From contig DURG01000063.1 in assembly GCA_012837465.1 (NCBI GenBank), positions 1-14,249 on the forward strand: 14,249 nt of DNA, given 5' to 3'. Below, one piece after another: positions 1 through 6,335 of this stretch; position 1 is the first letter of the stretch; each line of letters starts with the position of its first letter. The stretch comes from Propionibacterium sp. Lineage in GTDB: Bacteria > Actinomycetota > Actinomycetes > Propionibacteriales > Propionibacteriaceae. Made by a program: the position numbers and the translations under genes. The notes below the pieces were generated by a model. The model made no database searches. It saw nothing but the letters and a program-made list of their open reading frames with translations, and had not been told where the DNA came from.

Positions 1-23
1 CATCGACGGCGGGCCGAGCCTGC

Positions 24-680
24 CTACCGCAGCAGCCAGGCGACCTCGTTGAGCAACAACCGCCGACGCGACTCCGACTGATAGGACTTCTCATCGTGGC
101 CCAGCCCGTCGAAGACGACCCGGTCGCCGACCGCCCAGCCCATCACCTCGGCGCGGCCGTCCAGAACGTGCTGCACCAGTGGGGTGATCCCGTCGTCCAG
201 GTCGAGGCCGGAGTACTTCTCATCAAACACCTCGATGGTCTGCATCCCCTCCCAGACGGGATGCCCGCCAGCCCCCGGCGCCGGCTCGAACGCGGCGTCG
301 GAGATGTCCGGGTGCCAGGATTCAGCGCCCCAGTTCCCACCGACGGCGGCGCGCCACTTCGGCTGCTGCGCGAAAGCCCCGTTGGAGGTGTGGATGCTGA
401 GCGCCCGGCCACCCGCGTCGAGGTACTCCCCCAGCGCCTCGAGGTCCGCCTCGAACTCCGCCGACGGCGACTCCGGCGCGTCGGCGATTCCGCCTCCCGC
501 GTTCACCACGAGGAGGTCGAACGAGGCCAGGTCCAGCATCGAGCCGGCCACAGTGTCCCGCACGTCGACGTGGTGCCCGGCTTGGCGCAACACCTCCGCG
601 ATCACGGGCGTCGTCCGCTCGAAGGGGTGCCACGGATCCGCGTACGGCCCAACTCCGCTGACGACCAGAATCTTGTTCAT
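24..680 (-). CDS. ThuA-like domain protein
   Basis: A 218-residue soluble protein of the ThuA-like (trehalose-utilisation, class I glutamine-amidotransferase-like) fold. The N-terminus MNKILVVSGVG followed by WHPFERTTPVIAEVL, the central strand FDLLVVNAGGG, the segment ALSIHTSNGAF and the C-terminal motif GHDEKSYQS before a helix ending in VAWLLR all match this family. Members are linked to sugar catabolism, but the biochemical role is poorly defined, so no substrate is assigned. The start at 680 is preferred to an upstream ATG at 740 because GAGGGAG lies six bases before it and the residues before MNKIL look random. It is divergent from the alcohol dehydrogenase gene, with 108 bases between them. 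No signal peptide or membrane segment is seen. Confidence 0.85.
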   Translation of the reverse strand: MNKILVVSGVGPYADPWHPFERTTPVIAEVLRQAGHHVDVRDTVAGSMLDLASFDLLVVNAGGGIADAPESPSAEFEADLEALGEYLDAGGRALSIHTSNGAFAQQPKWRAAVGGNWGAESWHPDISDAAFEPAPGAGGHPVWEGMQTIEVFDEKYSGLDLDDGITPLVQHVLDGRAEVMGWAVGDRVVFDGLGHDEKSYQSESRRRLLLNEVAWLLR

Positions 681-709
681 CGCAAACTCCCTCTTTGTTC
701 TCCTTCGCC

Positions 710-736
710 ACAATATCGTGGGCCAGCTCCGGCCAA
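710..736 (-). promoter_or_regulatory. Possible promoter for the ThuA-like gene
   Basis: On the minus strand TTGGCC (736-731) and TATTGT (715-710) are separated by 15 bases, which is shorter than the ideal 17. The -10-like hexamer is about 30 bases before the start codon, leaving room for the visible ribosome binding site. This is a pattern match only. Confidence 0.25.
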
Positions 737-776
737 TCACACCCCCAGCGGTCCAGCGGGGGCGGAATCCTGTCGG

Positions 777-782
777 TACCGT
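777..782 (+). promoter_or_regulatory. -10-like TACCGT, leaderless start of alcohol dehydrogenase
   Basis: TACCGT fits the TAnnnT -10 pattern and ends exactly six bases before the ATG at 789, so transcription would begin at or next to the start codon. The only SD-like bases (GAGG, 784-787) are too close to the ATG to work. No clear -35 is seen. Confidence 0.35.
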
Positions 783-788
783 CGAGGG

Positions 789-1973
789 ATGAGAGCACTC
801 ACCTGGCAGGGCCTCGAGAAGGTCGAAGTGAAGAACGTGCCGGATCCGACGATCCAGCAGCCCACCGACGCCATCGTCCGCGTCACCTCCACCGCCATCT
901 GCGGGTCAGACCTGCACCTCTACGGCGTCCTAGCCCCCTACCTCCATCCCGACGACGTGCTCGGCCACGAGTTCATGGGCATCGTCGAAGAGGTTGGCTC
1001 CGCCGTCGAGAACCTCGAGCCCGGAGACCGCGTCGTCGTCCCCTTCACCATCTCCTGCGGCCACTGCTTCGCCTGCTCCAAGGGCCTCTACGCCCAGTGC
1101 GACACCACCCGCGATCATGAGCAGGACAACGGCGCCGCCCTCTTCGGCTACACCAGCCTCTACGGCCGCGTCCCCGGTGGCCAAGCGGAGCTGGTCCGCG
1201 TCCCGCACGCCGACTTCGGCCCCGTGAAACTCCCCCACGACTTCCCCGACGAGCGGTTCCTCTACCTCTCCGATATCCTCCCCACCGCCTGGCAGGGCGT
1301 GCAATGGGCGGCCACTCCCGACGGCGAAACCCTCGCCGTCATCGGGCTCGGCCCCGTCGGCCAGTTGGCCATCCGCTCTGCGCAGCGCCAAGGCGTCGAG
1401 CGGATCATCGGCGTCGACCTCGTCGACGAACGCCTCGCCCTGGCGAGGAATTCCGGCGCCGAGGTGGTCGACGTCCGCGAGGTCGACGACGTGGCCCAGG
1501 CCCTCCGCGACCTCACCGACGGCCACGGCCCCGCCTCCGTCGTCGACGCCGTCGGCATGGAGGCCCACGGCAACCCCGTCGCCGAGAAGGTGATCGGCGC
1601 CACCACCCGCCTCCCCAAGCCGCTCGCCCGCAAGGCCATCGAGACCGCCGGCATCGACCGCCTCGACGCCCTCCACACCGCCATCGACGCGGTCCAGCGC
1701 GGCGGCACCGTCTCGCTCTCCGGCGTTTACGGCGGCATGGCCAGCCCCATGCCGCTGATGCAGATGTTCGACAAGGGCATCACCATGCGGATGGGCCAGT
1801 GCCACGTCAAGCAGTGGACCGATGAACTCCTCGACATCGCGCTGAAGGACGGTGACCCGATGGGCCTCGAGTCGCTTGCCACCCACCACGTCCCACTCGA
1901 AGACGCGGCCGACGCCTACCGCATGTTCCAGAAGAAGGACGACGGCTGCCTCAAGGTGGTTCTCAAGCCCTGA
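789..1973 (+). CDS. Zinc-dependent alcohol dehydrogenase (MDR family, formaldehyde-dehydrogenase-like)
   Basis: A 394-residue medium-chain dehydrogenase/reductase. The GroES-like domain carries catalytic zinc ligands Cys38 (AICGSD) and His60-Glu61 (GHE). The structural zinc Cys set is complete at 90, 93, 96 and 104. The Rossmann domain has GLGPVG at 186-191 followed by the acidic VDLVDERL stretch, which favours NAD(H). The long insert after the structural zinc lobe and the LSDILPTAWQG segment resemble the threonine/formaldehyde-dehydrogenase-like branch, whose members oxidise alcohols or aldehyde adducts; the substrate cannot be read from sequence. The start at 789 is supported by the family N-terminus MRALTW. 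The open frame continues upstream but there it is only a shadow of the opposite gene. It converges on the BCCT gene. Confidence 0.9.
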   Translation: MRALTWQGLEKVEVKNVPDPTIQQPTDAIVRVTSTAICGSDLHLYGVLAPYLHPDDVLGHEFMGIVEEVGSAVENLEPGDRVVVPFTISCGHCFACSKGLYAQCDTTRDHEQDNGAALFGYTSLYGRVPGGQAELVRVPHADFGPVKLPHDFPDERFLYLSDILPTAWQGVQWAATPDGETLAVIGLGPVGQLAIRSAQRQGVERIIGVDLVDERLALARNSGAEVVDVREVDDVAQALRDLTDGHGPASVVDAVGMEAHGNPVAEKVIGATTRLPKPLARKAIETAGIDRLDALHTAIDAVQRGGTVSLSGVYGGMASPMPLMQMFDKGITMRMGQCHVKQWTDELLDIALKDGDPMGLESLATHHVPLEDAADAYRMFQKKDDGCLKVVLKP

Positions 1974-2025
1974 CCCACAGCCCCAACGCAGGCTGAGCTC
2001 AACGCTTGCACAGCAGCGCCCGCAT

Positions 2026-2049
2026 GAGGTGCGGTTCGAAACCGTCCTC
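2026..2049. terminator. Hairpin between convergent genes, possible terminator
   Basis: GAGG (2026-2029) and CGGTT (2032-2036) pair with AACCG (2040-2044) and CCTC (2046-2049) around a CGA loop, with a small internal bulge. It lies between the 3' ends of the alcohol dehydrogenase and BCCT genes, so it could act in both directions. There is no T tract, and a tRNA T-arm remnant is an alternative reading of the same bases. Confidence 0.3.
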
Positions 2050-2141
2050 CATCGGCACGCCGACCCGGAGGATCAACCTTCAGGTGGGCCAGCCTCCTTG
2101 TGGAAAGTGGCATTCGCCGCGCAGGATCGACATCCCGATGG

Positions 2142-4043
2142 CTACGCGGTGCCCTCCGGGCGGTAATCGTCGAACTCGTGGTCGATGGGTTCGCCATCCT
2201 CATCCGTGTGCTGGTACCAGGCGGTGTACTCCTCCGCGTCCGACTCGAAATCCGATCCGGCGCCGTACTGGTAGGTATCCTCGGTGGTCGGCTCGATCGC
2301 GAGGGTGAAGTTGTCGCCGTGTTCGTCGATGCCACGACGCACGGCCTTCTCGACGGCCCAGGTCTCGTACTGGCTGCGGATGAACATCGGGTCGGTCCTC
2401 AGGTCCTTCCACAGCGCCACCGCCATCGCGATGAGGATCAGCGAGAACGGCAATGCGGTGACCGTGATGAGGTTCTGCAGCCCGGACAGCGCCGTCGCGC
2501 CGCCCATCAGCAGCATGACGACGGCGATGCCGGCCATCAGGAGCGCGAAGAACGCGGTGATGATCCGTCGCGGCTCCGGGTTGCCGCCCTGCGCGAGCTG
2601 GGAGTTGACCAGCGAGGCCGAATCCGACGTCGTGATGAAGAAGATCGCCAGCATCACCATCACCAGCGGGGCGATGAGACCGCCGCCCGGCAGCTGGTCC
2701 AGCATGAGGAAGAACGTGTCCTCGGCGGGGGCCATGGTCGCGGCGGTGTTGTCGGAGGCCATGACGCCAGTCTCGCGCTGGAGCCAGATGGCCGTGCCAC
2801 CCATGATGGTGAAGGCGACCACGATGATCGTCATCGGCAGGAACAGCACACCCAGCACGTACTGGCGGATGGTGCGGCCCTGCGAGATCTTGGCCGTGAA
2901 GATGCCGACGAAGGGCGCCCAACTGACCCACCACGCCCAGTAGAACGTCGTCCAGCCGGTGAGGTAGCCCTGCATGGCCTCGGAGTCGGACATCGTGCGC
3001 GCCGACATCTCAGGAATCGAGCTGATGTAGTCGATCAGCACGCCGGGGATGATGTTGATCAGGAACACCGTCGGCCCGAGGACGAAGATGAACAGCGCCA
3101 GCCCGATGGCGAGCACCAGGTTGACGTTGGACAGCCACTTGATGCCGCGCGCCACGCCGGAGACGGCCGACGCGATGGTACCGAGGGTCAGGATGCCGAT
3201 CACGACGAGCGCCGCACCGACGCCGGCCATCTGCCAACCGGTGACGATCTCGAACCCGCGCGCGATCTGCAGCGCACCGAGCCCGAGCGACGCGGCCGTG
3301 CCGAACAGGGTAGCGATGATCGCCAGCGCGTCAATGAACCGCGAACTGGCGGAGCCGCTGCTGTAATTCTTCATCAGCGGCGCCAGGATGGCGCTCATCA
3401 GCGGCACGCGGCCGCGTCGATACGAGGCGTACGCGACGGCGAGGCCGACGACCGCATACATCGCCCAAGCGTTGATTCCCCAGTGGAACGCCGACTGGGC
3501 CAACGCGCCCTTGACCGCTTCGAGGGAGGCTGCGTCGTAGGCGCCCGGCGGTGGGGAGAAGTAGTGCGACAGCGGCTCGTAGGGGCCGAAGAAGATGATC
3601 GCGATGCCGATGCCGGCACCGAACAGCATCGCCGTCCAGGAAACCGTCGAGTACTCGGGCTTCGCACCCTCCAACCCGAGCGGAATGCGGCCGAACTTCG
3701 ACAGCGCAAGGTACAGGAGGAAGATCACCATCCCGGCGGCCAGCGTGTTGAAGATCCAGCCGAGGTTCTGCGTGGTCCAGTTGAGGGCGGCCTGCGCGGC
3801 GGCCGCCACCCCTTCCGGGTCGAGGACGCCCCACAGGACGAACCCGACGATCGCCGCGCCCACTCCGCCGACGATCCATTTGTCGGCCCCGTACCTGACC
3901 CTCTGATCCTCGATCGATACTCCCGGCACCAGCGCAGGGTGGATCTGGTGGGGGTAGTTGACCTCGCTGAAGAAGCGTTTCGCCCCCCGGGTCATCTGAC
4001 GTGCGGCCTCGGCTGCGGGGTTGGGCTTTCCAGTTGTGGACAT
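2142..4043 (-). CDS. BCCT family transporter (glycine betaine/choline/carnitine type)
   Basis: A 633-residue integral membrane protein with about twelve hydrophobic segments between residues ~55 and ~545. The GAGIGIAIIFFG segment matches the glycine-rich TM3 stretch of BCCT carriers. The Trp-rich YWAWWVSWAPFVG followed by FTAKISQGRTIRQYV is the family signature around TM8 that forms the quaternary-ammonium binding box. BCCT proteins usually import betaine-type compounds by sodium symport for osmoprotection; the exact substrate is not determined. The first ~55 residues are cytoplasmic. The last ~90 (after WKDLRTDP) are also cytoplasmic and end strongly acidic (HTDEDGEPIDHEFDDY), unlike the basic osmosensing tail described for Corynebacterium BetP. 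A GGAAG lies about nine bases before the ATG. It is divergent from rfbB. Confidence 0.93.
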   Translation of the reverse strand: MSTTGKPNPAAEAARQMTRGAKRFFSEVNYPHQIHPALVPGVSIEDQRVRYGADKWIVGGVGAAIVGFVLWGVLDPEGVAAAAQAALNWTTQNLGWIFNTLAAGMVIFLLYLALSKFGRIPLGLEGAKPEYSTVSWTAMLFGAGIGIAIIFFGPYEPLSHYFSPPPGAYDAASLEAVKGALAQSAFHWGINAWAMYAVVGLAVAYASYRRGRVPLMSAILAPLMKNYSSGSASSRFIDALAIIATLFGTAASLGLGALQIARGFEIVTGWQMAGVGAALVVIGILTLGTIASAVSGVARGIKWLSNVNLVLAIGLALFIFVLGPTVFLINIIPGVLIDYISSIPEMSARTMSDSEAMQGYLTGWTTFYWAWWVSWAPFVGIFTAKISQGRTIRQYVLGVLFLPMTIIVVAFTIMGGTAIWLQRETGVMASDNTAATMAPAEDTFFLMLDQLPGGGLIAPLVMVMLAIFFITTSDSASLVNSQLAQGGNPEPRRIITAFFALLMAGIAVVMLLMGGATALSGLQNLITVTALPFSLILIAMAVALWKDLRTDPMFIRSQYETWAVEKAVRRGIDEHGDNFTLAIEPTTEDTYQYGAGSDFESDAEEYTAWYQHTDEDGEPIDHEFDDYRPEGTA

Positions 4044-4147
4044 GGGAATTGCTTCCGGTAGCGGTCAGAATTTCCCAGTCACCATAGCGAGGGTTCCACC
4101 CCCAGGGGGCAGATGGGCCGAGCCGCTGCGCGAATCGACGGAATCGC

Positions 4148-4153
4148 TAGGCT
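4148..4153 (+). promoter_or_regulatory. -10 hexamer TAGGCT, leaderless start of rfbB
   Basis: TAGGCT matches TAnnnT and ends exactly six bases before the rfbB ATG. No Shine-Dalgarno sequence precedes the ATG. Together these suggest a leaderless mRNA starting at the A of the start codon. Confidence 0.5.
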
Positions 4154-4159
4154 TCGGCC

Positions 4160-5158
4160 ATGACCTCCCTGCTCGTTACCGGCGGCGCCGGATTCATCGG
4201 TAGCAACTTCGTCCACTGGGCGATGAACAACACCGACGCGTCGGTGGTCGTGCTGGATTCCCTCACCTATGCGGGCAACCCCGCCAACCTCGCTGGGCTG
4301 CCTGCCGAACGGTTCGAGATGGTGGCGGGTTCCATCACGACGCCAGGCTTGGTCAACGACCTGGTCGAGGCCTGCGACGCCGTGGTGAACTTCGCCGCCG
4401 AGTCACACAACGACAACTCCCTCGACGGGCCGGGCGTGTTCGTCGACACCAACATCGTGGGCACCTACCACGTGCTCCAGGCGGTGCGGCAGTTCGACAA
4501 GCGCCTCCACCACATCTCCACCGACGAGGTCTACGGCGACCTCCCCCTCGGCACCCCGGAGAAGTTCACGGCGGAGACCCCGTACAACCCGTCGTCGCCC
4601 TACTCGGCGTCGAAGGCGGCCTCAGATCACCTGGTGCGTGCCTGGGTGCGCAGCTTCGGCGTCGAGGCGACCATCTCGAACTGCTCCAACAACTACGGCC
4701 CCCGCCAGCACGTCGAGAAGTTCATCCCGCGCCAGATCACCAACCTCATCGACGGCATCCGCCCCCGGCTCTACGGCGCCGGGGAGAACGTGCGCGACTG
4801 GATCCACGTCGACGACCACAACTCCGCGGTGTGGGCCATCCTCGAGAAGGGCCGGGTCGGCGAGACCTACCTGATCGGGGCCGACGGAGAGAAGTCGAAC
4901 AAGGAGGTCGTCGAGCTCATTCTCCAGTTGATGGGCCACGGCCCCGACTGGTACGACCACGTCACCGACCGTCCCGGCCACGACCTGCGCTACGCGATCG
5001 ACTCCACCAAGCTGCGCGAGGAACTTGGCTGGGAGCCCCGCTACACCGACTTCAGCGAGGGCCTCGACGACACCATCACCTGGTACGAGGACAACGAAGC
5101 CTGGTGGCGCCCGGCCAAGGAGGCCACCGAGGCCAAGTACGAGGCGAAGGGCCAGTAG
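4160..5158 (+). CDS. rfbB: dTDP-glucose 4,6-dehydratase
   Basis: A 332-residue short-chain dehydrogenase/reductase of the extended type, normal length for RfbB/RmlB. It converts dTDP-D-glucose to dTDP-4-keto-6-deoxy-D-glucose, the second step toward dTDP-rhamnose and other deoxysugars, in the cytoplasm. The NAD-binding motif GGAGFIG is at 8-14. The catalytic TDE is at 121-123 (HISTDEVYG), and Tyr148/Lys152 form the YSASK motif. Family segments NCSNNYGPRQ and VRDWIHVDDH are also present. The start is fixed by the conserved N-terminus MTSLLVTGG; there is no ribosome binding site, consistent with leaderless expression. The RmlC-RmlD fusion follows on the same strand after 55 bases. rfbA is absent from this window. 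Confidence 0.94.
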   Translation: MTSLLVTGGAGFIGSNFVHWAMNNTDASVVVLDSLTYAGNPANLAGLPAERFEMVAGSITTPGLVNDLVEACDAVVNFAAESHNDNSLDGPGVFVDTNIVGTYHVLQAVRQFDKRLHHISTDEVYGDLPLGTPEKFTAETPYNPSSPYSASKAASDHLVRAWVRSFGVEATISNCSNNYGPRQHVEKFIPRQITNLIDGIRPRLYGAGENVRDWIHVDDHNSAVWAILEKGRVGETYLIGADGEKSNKEVVELILQLMGHGPDWYDHVTDRPGHDLRYAIDSTKLREELGWEPRYTDFSEGLDDTITWYEDNEAWWRPAKEATEAKYEAKGQ

Positions 5159-5174
5159 CATCCGGCTCCGCGGG

Positions 5175-5180
5175 TAGGCT
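5175..5180 (+). promoter_or_regulatory. -10 hexamer TAGGCT before the microORF
   Basis: This is the same TAGGCT hexamer as before rfbB, ending seven bases before an ATG at 5188. It lies in the short gap after rfbB and would give the downstream genes their own leaderless transcript. Confidence 0.45.
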
Positions 5181-5187
5181 GCTGACC

Positions 5188-5217
5188 ATGACGACCGTGC
5201 ACGACGAGGCGGCATGA
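5188..5217 (+). CDS. Nine-codon leaderless microORF (MTTVHDEAA)
   Basis: ATG at 5188 opens a frame for MTTVHDEAA that stops at TGA 5215-5217. That stop overlaps the ATG (5214-5216) of the RmlC-RmlD fusion as ATGA. Seven bases upstream is a TAGGCT -10 hexamer, so the mRNA could begin at this ATG. The arrangement fits a short leaderless upstream ORF that delivers ribosomes to the next gene by termination and re-initiation; leaderless short ORFs are known in mycobacteria. It has no cysteine or repeated-codon run that would indicate an amino-acid attenuator. No homologue is recognised and translation is inferred. Confidence 0.4.
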   Translation: MTTVHDEAA

Positions 5218-6335
5218 ACGCGCCCCGGGTCACCCCCACCGACATCCCCGGGCTCCTCGTCCTCGACCTCCACCGCGTCGAGGACAGCCGCGGCTGGATG
5301 CAGGAGGCCTGGCAGCGCGAGAAGATGACCGCCGCCGGCCTGCCCGATTTCGGGCCCGTCCAGAACAACGTCAGCGTCAACGCCACCGCAGGCGTCACCC
5401 GCGGCTTCCACGCCGAACCGTGGGACAAGCTCATCAGCGTCGCCACCGGCCGCATCTTCGGGGCCTGGGTGGACCTGCGCGAGGGGCCCTCCTTCGGCCG
5501 CATCGTGTCGCTCGAGGTAGAGCCCGGCCGCGGCGTCTTCGTCCCGCGCGGCGTCGGCAACGCCTATCAGGCCCTCGAGGACGGCACCTGCTACACCACC
5601 CTCATCAACGAGCACTGGTCCGAGGAGGCCAGGGAAAGTGCCACGTTCACCAACCTCGACCACCCCTCCGTCGAATGGCCCATCCCGCTGTCCGACGCCG
5701 TGCTCAGCGACGCAGACCAGGCCCACCCAGCATTGGATGACGTCGAACCCGCCCAGCGGCCGCGCCCCCTCATCATCGGCGCCGACGGGGAGTTCGGGAC
5801 GGCGCTCCGGGAGGAACTGAGAGATGCCCAGTTCGCGGACCACGACGACCTCGACGTCACGGATCCCGATGCCGTCGCCGCACTCGACTTCCGCAACATC
5901 TCAGCCATCATCAACGCCGCAGGCCTCGCGGGCGTCGACGGCGCGGAGGCCGATGCTCGCGCCGAGGCCTGGCGCGTCAACGTGACCGGGTCGGCCAACC
6001 TCGTCGCCGCCGCCCGAGACCACCGCATCCCGCTCGTCCACCTCTCCTCCAGCCGGGTCTTCGGCGACGGTGAACTCCACGACGAGGACGAAGCGGTCTC
6101 TCCGGGCGACCCCGAGGGTGCGGTGCAAGCGGCCGCGGACGCCGTGGTCGCCACGTGGCAGCACCACTACATCCTGCGTGCCGACCGGGCGAGCGTCGAG
6201 GACCTGTCGGGAGCGATCGTGCACGTCCTCACCGGGCCTGTGCCCTACGGGATCTACAACGTCTCCTCCGAGGCTGGGGCCAGGCTGGACAAGCTCCGGG
6301 ACACGGGCTTCGAGCCAAGGGCCGATGCCACGTGA
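5214..6335 (+). CDS. RmlC-RmlD fusion: dTDP-4-dehydrorhamnose 3,5-epimerase domain plus shortened reductase-like domain
   Basis: A 373-residue two-domain protein. Residues ~8-180 are an RmlC cupin: TRGFH with His66, then DKLIS with Lys72, then GAWVDLREGPSFGR, FVPRGVGNAYQAL and VEWPIPLSDAVLS. It should epimerise dTDP-4-keto-6-deoxyglucose made by RfbB. Residues ~185-373 resemble RmlD (NADPH-dependent 4-ketoreductase): GADGEFG at 189-195, IINAAGLAGVDGAE and LSSSRVFGD. This half is only ~190 residues against ~290-300 usually. The YxxxK expected about 15-30 residues after the VFGD motif is replaced by GDPEGAVQAAADAV, so reductase activity is doubtful. Its start overlaps the microORF stop (ATGA), and its stop overlaps the GTG of the next gene (GTGA), so translational coupling is likely on both sides. 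GAGG lies four bases before the ATG. Confidence 0.85.
   Translation: MNAPRVTPTDIPGLLVLDLHRVEDSRGWMQEAWQREKMTAAGLPDFGPVQNNVSVNATAGVTRGFHAEPWDKLISVATGRIFGAWVDLREGPSFGRIVSLEVEPGRGVFVPRGVGNAYQALEDGTCYTTLINEHWSEEARESATFTNLDHPSVEWPIPLSDAVLSDADQAHPALDDVEPAQRPRPLIIGADGEFGTALREELRDAQFADHDDLDVTDPDAVAALDFRNISAIINAAGLAGVDGAEADARAEAWRVNVTGSANLVAAARDHRIPLVHLSSSRVFGDGELHDEDEAVSPGDPEGAVQAAADAVVATWQHHYILRADRASVEDLSGAIVHVLTGPVPYGIYNVSSEAGARLDKLRDTGFEPRADAT

Noticed and set aside
96..788. N-terminal extension of the alcohol dehydrogenase frame
   Set aside because: The first 231 codons overlap the ThuA-like gene on the other strand and lack family similarity; the conserved N-terminus begins at 789.
930..1889. 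A 319-codon minus-strand open frame opposite the alcohol dehydrogenase
   Set aside because: The Gly/Ala/Val/Asp-rich product has no recognisable domain, and the plus strand encodes a complete zinc enzyme there.
2100..4061. A 653-codon open frame on the plus strand across the whole BCCT gene
   Set aside because: It is antisense to a clearly recognised transporter. Its product is a charged Arg/Asp/His-rich chain without any family motif, as expected for the complement of GC-rich coding DNA.
4099..4109. CCCCCAGGGGG palindrome between the BCCT and rfbB genes
   Set aside because: The one-base centre cannot form a hairpin, and such C/G runs are common in this DNA. An operator role cannot be supported from one copy.
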